Positions 8,723 to 12,985 of a stretch of DNA of 12,985 nucleotides are shown here, piece by piece. The stretch is from NCBI GenBank assembly GCA_002704045.1, contig PAFF01000091.1:5224-18208 (forward strand), in the 5' to 3' direction. The notes beneath the pieces were generated by a model. The model was not told where the DNA came from. It was given only the letters and a program-made list of their open reading frames with translations, and ran no database searches. Position 1 is the stretch's first letter. The number at the start of each line of letters is the position of its first letter. Position numbers and translations under genes: made by a program. Source of the stretch: Fidelibacterota bacterium. GTDB lineage: Bacteria; Fidelibacterota; Marinisomatia; SCGC-AAA003-L08; GCA-002704045.

Positions 8723-10300
8723 TTGTTATACTTATTTAAAAATTCTTTCAAATTTTTTTGCATAACTATTATTTTGAGTTGTGCAGCTCAAGGTCCAGCA
8801 TCTGGAGGTCCCAAAGATTTAATCGGCCCGGTGCTAAAATCAATAAGTCCATCTAATGGTTCTAGTTCCATTAAAAAGATTGATAAAATAGAAATTGTTT
8901 TTGATGAATTGATCGATCCTCTATCCGTACCTGCTGCCATATCAATAATTCCCAATATAGATTATAAGGTTAAAACAAGATCAAAAAAAATACTCATTTT
9001 TCCAGAACAACCTATTTTAGAAAAAAATACTTTATATAGAATTAAATTATCCAAAAGTATTCGTGATTATAGAGGCAATAATATGATTTCACCAATAAAT
9101 ATTGTTTTTACTTCAAGTCAAAATATTTTTAAAAATAAAATTTTAGGTAAATTGAATAATATAAATGAAAAATCAAATTATAACGTTGCATTGTTTAATT
9201 ATCCAATCAAAGATTCTATAAAACCAGAATTGATTGTTGAAACTGATGATTTTGGAAATTTTGAATTTAATTACCTTGAACCTAATGATTATGTTATATC
9301 TGCTTTAGAAGGAAAAATATACAATTTTAATAAACAGTTAAGAATTAATCGATATGGTATAATGAGTGATGATTATCTATCATTAAAAAATAAAGATGTA
9401 ATTAATGATGTAGAGATATATATTGATAATCCTTTAGAAAAAATATTTATTGAATCAATCGATATTAAAAATCACAAATTTGGAGTATTAAATTTTTCAA
9501 ATGGCAGCAAAGAAAATTTTATAATTCCTTATAAAGATAAATTTAATCAAATACATTATAATGTTGGTGACACAATTTTGATTAATTTAGAAAAAGAAAA
9601 TCATTTAGAAAGATATATCACAAAAGATTTTAAATTTATTTTACCTGAAATCATAGACACTATTGCTCCCAAAATAATATCTAAAAAAATATTAAATGAA
9701 AAAATAAATATTGAGTTTTCAGAACCATTAAAAAATGTAAACAACCTAAAAGAAATAGATGATTCATTAAAATTGAAAATATTAGGCTTCAGTAATAGAG
9801 ATAGTATTAAAATGGAATATACTTTTATGGATCCATTTACAATAAGAATTTCTAACCTTGATTCGATAAATTATATTAAATTATTTCAAGATAATATTAA
9901 GGATATTAATAATAACATATTGTTAGATTCAATTACCATTATATCAATCAACGATTTAACAAAAAATGAAAATACATCACTAGATAACTTGAAAACAGGG
10001 AGTATTATGGGTACAGTTGATTACTATGGTAATGTACCTATTATCCTAAATGCTAAAAATATAGAAAATAATTTAAATTTTTTTGCTATGGTTCAGAATA
10101 ATAAATATGAATTTAACAGTCTTCCATCGGGTAAATATATTTTATGGGGATATGAGTCTCTTAATATCCTTGATTCCACCCGTTATTTTTCCGGTATTTG
10201 GAACCCATATCAAAGATCATCAAAATTTATTATTTATCCTGATACTATAGAGGTAAGAGCTAGATGGACTATTGATGAATTAAATATGGATTTCAAATAA
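8723..10300 (+). CDS. Ig-like (Big_5) domain lipoprotein
   Basis: This is a predicted envelope lipoprotein of a family widespread in Bacteroidetes and relatives; its function is unknown. I chose the TTG at 8723, which gives a 19-residue leader with Lys, a hydrophobic FFCITIIL core and lipobox ILS-C (Cys20). An earlier TTG at 8678, 4 bp after the upstream stop, would give an awkward 34-residue leader with two hydrophobic stretches. There is no in-frame ATG. After the Cys comes AAQGPASGGPKDLIGPVL, matching the family's GGPKDxxPP opening. A Big_5 Ig-like domain follows (SPSNGSSSIKKIDKIEIVFDE onward), then a carboxypeptidase-regulatory-like sandwich, a second Big_5-like domain (DTIAPKIISKKI), another small sandwich beginning GSIMGTVDYYG, and the C-terminal YPDTIEVRARWTIDE signature. 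It follows the giant gene closely, so it is probably in the same operon. The family call is good; the start is uncertain. Confidence 0.85.
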   Translation: MLYLFKNSFKFFCITIILSCAAQGPASGGPKDLIGPVLKSISPSNGSSSIKKIDKIEIVFDELIDPLSVPAAISIIPNIDYKVKTRSKKILIFPEQPILEKNTLYRIKLSKSIRDYRGNNMISPINIVFTSSQNIFKNKILGKLNNINEKSNYNVALFNYPIKDSIKPELIVETDDFGNFEFNYLEPNDYVISALEGKIYNFNKQLRINRYGIMSDDYLSLKNKDVINDVEIYIDNPLEKIFIESIDIKNHKFGVLNFSNGSKENFIIPYKDKFNQIHYNVGDTILINLEKENHLERYITKDFKFILPEIIDTIAPKIISKKILNEKINIEFSEPLKNVNNLKEIDDSLKLKILGFSNRDSIKMEYTFMDPFTIRISNLDSINYIKLFQDNIKDINNNILLDSITIISINDLTKNENTSLDNLKTGSIMGTVDYYGNVPIILNAKNIENNLNFFAMVQNNKYEFNSLPSGKYILWGYESLNILDSTRYFSGIWNPYQRSSKFIIYPDTIEVRARWTIDELNMDFK

Positions 10301-10302
10301 AA

Positions 10303-11349
10303 ATGTACCATGTAATTTTAGCGGGTGGAGCTGGGACCAGATTTTGGCCATATAGTAGAAAAAGTAAGCCAAAACAGCTTCTAAAAATTATTTCAGATAA
10401 ATCAATGATTCAAATGACTGTTGATAGAATTTTACAATTCTCTACAATGGAAAAAATATATATTGTAGCTTCTGAAGATTTATGTAAATTGATATATAAA
10501 GAAATTAATATACCAAAATCTAATTTACTAGTTGAACCAAAAGGTAGAAACACAGCACCAGCTATTGGCTTAGCTGCTATTCATATATATAAAAAAAATC
10601 CTAGAGCAAAAATGGCTATATATCCAGCTGATCAAATAATTGAAAATCAAAATTCTTTTAAAGATACAATCAGATTAGCAGATGAGATAATAGAAAAAAA
10701 ATCATCATTAATGACTATTGGTATCAATCCAAAATATCCTGCATCTGGTTATGGATATATTCAATATATAGATGATGATCAAAATTATTATAAAGTAAAA
10801 TCTTTTGCTGAGAAACCACCTGTTAATACAGCTATTAAATTTTTAGAGAGTGGAGATTTTTTGTGGAATTCTGGAATTTTTGTATGGGAAGCTAAATTGA
10901 TTTTGCTTGAGATGAAACAGTATATGCCAGATTTACACGAATCATTAAGTTTAATATATGATACAATTGGTACTAATAACTATAAAGTAGTATTGAACCA
11001 AGAATGGGAATTGATTGATAATGAAAGTATTGATTACGGTATTTTAGAAAAATCTAGTAATGTGTGTACCATAAAAGGTGAATTTGAATGGATAGATATT
11101 GGAAGTTGGAAATCAGTTTTCGATTTAATGAAAAAAAATAAAAAAAATCATTTTGAAGGTAATATTGTAACAATTGATACAAGTGATTCATTAATTTTTA
11201 GTCCTGATAAATTAACTGCAGTTATTGGAATGAAAGATGTAATAATAGTAAATCTAAATGATGCAACACTTGTTATGCCAATGAATCGTTCAGAAGAAGT
11301 TAAAAAAATAGTAGATATGATTAGTAAAGAAAAGGATGAATACTTATGA
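10303..11349 (+). CDS. manC: mannose-1-phosphate guanylyltransferase (GDP-mannose pyrophosphorylase)
   Basis: The enzyme makes GDP-mannose from mannose-1-phosphate and GTP in the cytoplasm, feeding mannose- and fucose-type surface glycans. The nucleotidyltransferase signature is at residues 6-25 (LAGGAGTRFWPYSR, then KPKQ). It is followed by EPKGRNTAPAIGLAA (78-92), PADQII (108-113, where the family usually has D-H), ASGYGYIQY, SFAEKP, FLWNSGIFVW and EWIDIGSW. At 348 residues it has the single GMP domain, without the phosphomannose isomerase fusion of the roughly 470-residue bifunctional enzymes. The ATG at 10303, 2 bp after the lipoprotein stop, is right because the signature begins at residue 4; no Shine-Dalgarno is visible, so translational coupling is likely. 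Its stop overlaps the next ATG (ATGA). A guanylyltransferase for a related hexose-1-phosphate (for example D-glycero-D-manno-heptose) cannot be excluded from sequence alone. Confidence 0.88.
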   Translation: MYHVILAGGAGTRFWPYSRKSKPKQLLKIISDKSMIQMTVDRILQFSTMEKIYIVASEDLCKLIYKEINIPKSNLLVEPKGRNTAPAIGLAAIHIYKKNPRAKMAIYPADQIIENQNSFKDTIRLADEIIEKKSSLMTIGINPKYPASGYGYIQYIDDDQNYYKVKSFAEKPPVNTAIKFLESGDFLWNSGIFVWEAKLILLEMKQYMPDLHESLSLIYDTIGTNNYKVVLNQEWELIDNESIDYGILEKSSNVCTIKGEFEWIDIGSWKSVFDLMKKNKKNHFEGNIVTIDTSDSLIFSPDKLTAVIGMKDVIIVNLNDATLVMPMNRSEEVKKIVDMISKEKDEYL

Positions 11350-11834
11350 AGCCTTTATGGGCACCCTGGAGAATGGAATATGTTAAGGCACAAAAAGAGG
11401 ATGAAAACATATTTAATGATAAAGTTAATTCTAAAAATGATAGAGATAATTTAATTTTATTTAGAGGAGAGTTTTCTTTCATCATAATGAATTTATATCC
11501 CTATAATAATGGACATATTTTAATCTTGCCGTATAAAAAAACTTCAAGCATGGAAGATTTAAATGATAGTGAACTATTAGAAATTATGAAATTGACAAAG
11601 GAAGCAATGCTCATTTTTAAAAGAAAAATGAGTGCTGAGGGTTTTAATTTCGGTCTTAATATGGGTAAAGCTGCAGGTTCTGGAATAAGTGATCATTTAC
11701 ATTACCACCTCGTTCCAAGATGGAATGGTGATAATAATTTTATGCCAACAATTGGAAATACTAAAGTAATTGTTCAAGGTTTATTAGATACCTATGATTT
11801 GATTTTTCCAGAATTTCAAAAAATTATCTTATGA
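11346..11834 (+). CDS. HIT-family nucleotide hydrolase/phosphorylase (Ap4A phosphorylase-like)
   Basis: This is a cytoplasmic histidine-triad protein of 162 residues. The catalytic triad is H117-L-H119-Y-H121-L-V, in DHLHYHLVPRW, followed by NGDNNFMPTIGNTKV. Upstream are LWAPWRMEYV (4-13) and LYPYNNGHILILP (50-62), both typical of the bacterial group related to FHIT and to mycobacterial Ap4A phosphorylase. Members cleave dinucleoside polyphosphates or nucleotide adducts; the substrate here is unknown. The usual zinc-type CxxC after the WAPWR motif is replaced by N21-I-F-N24. The gene overlaps manC by 4 bp (ATGA) and has a reasonable ribosome site, AAAGGA at 11331-11336, 9 nt before its ATG. 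Its stop overlaps the next start in the same way. Family assignment is very secure. Confidence 0.93.
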   Translation: MKPLWAPWRMEYVKAQKEDENIFNDKVNSKNDRDNLILFRGEFSFIIMNLYPYNNGHILILPYKKTSSMEDLNDSELLEIMKLTKEAMLIFKRKMSAEGFNFGLNMGKAAGSGISDHLHYHLVPRWNGDNNFMPTIGNTKVIVQGLLDTYDLIFPEFQKIIL

Positions 11835-12175
11835 GACTTTATATTTTAATATATTTTTTATTTATGGGTTGTATTCAAAAGCAACCTGATAAAGTATTTT
11901 ATGAAAATGGACTGCTTAAGTGGGAAAAAAATATTCATAGTGGTAAATGGATACGGTATTTTGAAAATGGGAAAGTTCGTTGGGAAAGTAATTATATAAA
12001 AGGATTAGATGGTTTATTTTGTGTTACGTATTTTGTTAATGGACAAATTCATAAAGAGGAATTTTTCATTGATGGTGTAAGAGAAGGAGATTGTGTAAGT
12101 TATTACCGTGATGGCAGAATTCAAAAAATTGAAAGTTATAAAGATGGTTATCAAATAAATTCAGTTTATTATTAA
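11831..12175 (+). CDS. small MORN-repeat (YwqK-like) lipoprotein
   Basis: The protein has 114 residues. The leader MRLYILIYFLFMGC has a lipobox-like FMG-C (Cys14), so it is probably an envelope lipoprotein. The rest consists of MORN_2-type strands: VFYENGLLKWEKN, GKWIRYFENGKVRWESNYIKG, then a YFVNGQIHKEEFFIDG unit and a final YYRDGRIQKIESYKDG unit. Such repeats form beta-hairpin ladders and are found in proteins labelled 'YwqK family antitoxin', but that label is inherited from Bacillus; nothing here shows antitoxin activity and no toxin gene is adjacent. The ATG overlaps the HIT stop (ATGA) and no Shine-Dalgarno is seen, so it is probably translationally coupled. It is the last gene of the plus-strand operon. 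Function unknown. Confidence 0.82.
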   Translation: MRLYILIYFLFMGCIQKQPDKVFYENGLLKWEKNIHSGKWIRYFENGKVRWESNYIKGLDGLFCVTYFVNGQIHKEEFFIDGVREGDCVSYYRDGRIQKIESYKDGYQINSVYY

Positions 12176-12193
12176 ATTTTTTATAAGAAGTTT

Positions 12194-12216
12194 TGAAATA
12201 TGTAATGAATATTTCA
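12194..12216. repeat. 8-bp AT-rich inverted repeat after the operon
   Basis: TGAAATAT-GTAATGA-ATATTTCA forms a perfect 8-bp stem with a 7-nt loop, 18 bp past the stop of the MORN lipoprotein and 32 bp before the tRNA. The stem is nearly all A/T and no T-run follows on the plus strand, so it is a poor intrinsic terminator. It may be a weak transcription boundary or chance symmetry in AT-rich DNA. Confidence 0.3.
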
Positions 12217-12248
12217 TATATTAAAAAAAGATTTATTTAATAAATTAA

Positions 12249-12322
12249 TCCGGTATAGCTCAGTTGGTTAGAGCAACGGACTGTTAATCCGTGTGTCCCT
12301 GGTTCGAGTCCAGGTACCGGAG
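12249..12322 (+). tRNA. tRNA-Asn (anticodon GTT)
   Basis: The 74-nt cloverleaf folds fully. The acceptor stem is TCCGGTA/TACCGGA (12249-12255 with 12315-12321), the D arm GCTC...GAGC, the anticodon stem ACGGA/TCCGT with loop CTGTTAA, and the T arm CCTGG-TTCGAGT-CCAGG. The anticodon GTT at 12283-12285 reads Asn codons. The discriminator is G12322 and the CCA tail is not encoded (the genome continues CAT), so CCA must be added after transcription. It lies downstream of the five-gene operon and upstream of a convergent partial gene. Confidence 0.97.
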
Positions 12323-12374
12323 CATCAGAAACAGACTACAAAGCAATATCACCTTTATTCAAACATACCCAAAA

Positions 12375-12396
12375 AAGGGACAAAAATAAGGGACAA
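12375..12396. repeat. two 9-bp direct repeats 13 bp apart, downstream of tRNA-Asn
   Basis: AAGGGACAA occurs at 12375-12383 and again at 12388-12396, separated by AAAT, in the non-coding stretch about 50-75 bp past the tRNA 3' end. Short direct repeats beside a tRNA 3' end resemble arm-type binding sites of tyrosine integrases. No integrase gene is in the window, so this reading is speculative; the repeat itself is plain. Confidence 0.45.
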
Positions 12397-12427
12397 TTTT
12401 GGAACTGTTTCGATTCTCAACCAAATT

Positions 12428-12468
12428 AACCCCCATATCAGCACAAGTCGGTGGGGGTTCTTTGTATA
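12428..12468 (+). terminator. putative intrinsic terminator, C/G-rich hairpin
   Basis: AACCCCCA (12428-12435) pairs perfectly with TGGGGGTT (12452-12459) around a 16-nt loop, followed by CTTTGTAT. The stem stands out in an otherwise AT-rich area and would terminate the tRNA transcript. The loop is long and the T-run is interrupted, so efficiency is doubtful. On the opposite strand no T-run follows the hairpin closely. Alternatively it may be part of a recombination site. Confidence 0.5.
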
Positions 12469-12514
12469 AAAAAGGCACACTCACATTCTAGTTCAATTTT
12501 TGCAAACTATAAAA

Positions 12515-12985
12515 TCAAAAGAAATCCTTCAACCCTATTTTCCTTAATTTGCCAATGTTTTGATATAATTTGTTATTAGTTGATATATTTTTTCTAATAA
12601 CCATAGAAGTTTGATATTTAAGTATTTCAAAAATGAAGTTTATTTTATTTTTATTGAAATAAAATTTGTAATATTCTTTTAATTCATTTTTTGTTTTTAT
12701 TTTTGCTTGATCATAATATTTGGGAATGATTGGATTGAAAATTGGATATAATTGTTTGCCACCGAATCCTAAAACTTTAGTCTTCATAAAATTCCCAATT
12801 AGAAGATCATCGAATATATTGAATGTAATAGATTGTATCAATGAAAATCTTGGCACTTCAAAAATAATCCCTTTATCATATTTTTTTTTATTGATATCAA
12901 TTGTGAATGATTTTTTACCTACAATAAAATTAATAAAACCTAGTTCACTAGATAACAATTCATTATTTTTAAAATAATTTTCAAC
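12515..12985 (-). CDS. unrecognised protein, C-terminal part (5' end outside window)
   Basis: The minus-strand frame stays open to the right edge, so the TTG at 12958 is probably internal and the true start lies beyond 12985. About 156 residues are visible, ending in LRKIGLKDFF and a TGA at 12517-12515. The protein is Lys/Ile/Phe-rich with no signal peptide or membrane helix in this part. Distinct segments are GFINFIVGKKSF, IIFEVPRFSLIQSITFN, FDDLLIGNFMKTKV and a KTKNELKEYYKFYF helix-like stretch. The VPRFSL...FDDLLIGN layout loosely recalls the C-terminal region of large MBL-fold hydrolases of the CMP-Neu5Ac-hydroxylase-like type, but no metal-binding histidines are visible and I do not assign it. 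It converges on the operon and tRNA. A real gene is likely from its length and non-random composition. Confidence 0.65.
   Translation of the reverse strand, partial: VENYFKNNELLSSELGFINFIVGKKSFTIDINKKKYDKGIIFEVPRFSLIQSITFNIFDDLLIGNFMKTKVLGFGGKQLYPIFNPIIPKYYDQAKIKTKNELKEYYKFYFNKNKINFIFEILKYQTSMVIRKNISTNNKLYQNIGKLRKIGLKDFF

Noticed and set aside
11831..12175. Toxin-antitoxin system, from the 'YwqK antitoxin' label often given to MORN proteins
   Set aside because: The product has a lipoprotein leader, its neighbours are a HIT enzyme and a tRNA, and no toxin-like gene is adjacent.
12720..12977. 85-codon plus-strand frame opposite the right-edge gene
   Set aside because: It overlaps the longer minus-strand frame, which is open to the window edge and has more protein-like composition; no family motif is visible in the plus-strand product.

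Overview
This AT-rich window (about 30% G+C by eye) has tightly packed genes, few recognisable Shine-Dalgarno sites, and a giant secreted protein ending in a YPNPFNP-type Por/type IX secretion (T9SS) sorting domain. Together these suggest an FCB-group bacterium. The acidic, Cys-rich, Asp/Gly-loop style of the giant protein resembles marine Candidatus Marinimicrobia (SAR406) in particular. The lineage is inferred from protein style; there is no rRNA or other marker in the window.

Left end (1-1166): the C-terminal part of a TldD/PmbA-family protein (+), cut by the window edge, converges with a complete YqgE/AlgH-family gene (-). Their stop codons are 8 bp apart. A 181-bp AT-rich divergent spacer follows.

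Centre (1348-12175): five + strand genes are probably co-transcribed. They are a 2441-residue secreted, disulfide-rich modular protein; a Big_5/Ig-like lipoprotein; a mannose-1-phosphate guanylyltransferase; a HIT-family nucleotide hydrolase or phosphorylase; and a small MORN/YwqK-like lipoprotein. Gaps are about 50 bp at most, and the last three genes are joined by two ATGA stop/start overlaps. The giant protein is the most unusual item. It carries four super-repeats in which a fibronectin-III-like domain appears split by a large Cys/Asp-rich insertion, each of the first three followed by a Ca-loop segment and Cys clusters. It also contains an in-frame 105-bp tandem repeat. The set suggests envelope work: a T9SS-exported surface protein, two lipoproteins and GDP-mannose supply for surface glycan.

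Right end (12176-12985): a tRNA-Asn(GTT) is followed by about 190 bp of non-coding DNA holding two 9-bp direct repeats 13 bp apart and a C/G-rich hairpin, possibly a terminator and/or an old integrase site. A partial, unrecognised minus-strand gene runs off the right edge. I see no CRISPR array, insertion sequence, recombinase gene or rRNA.
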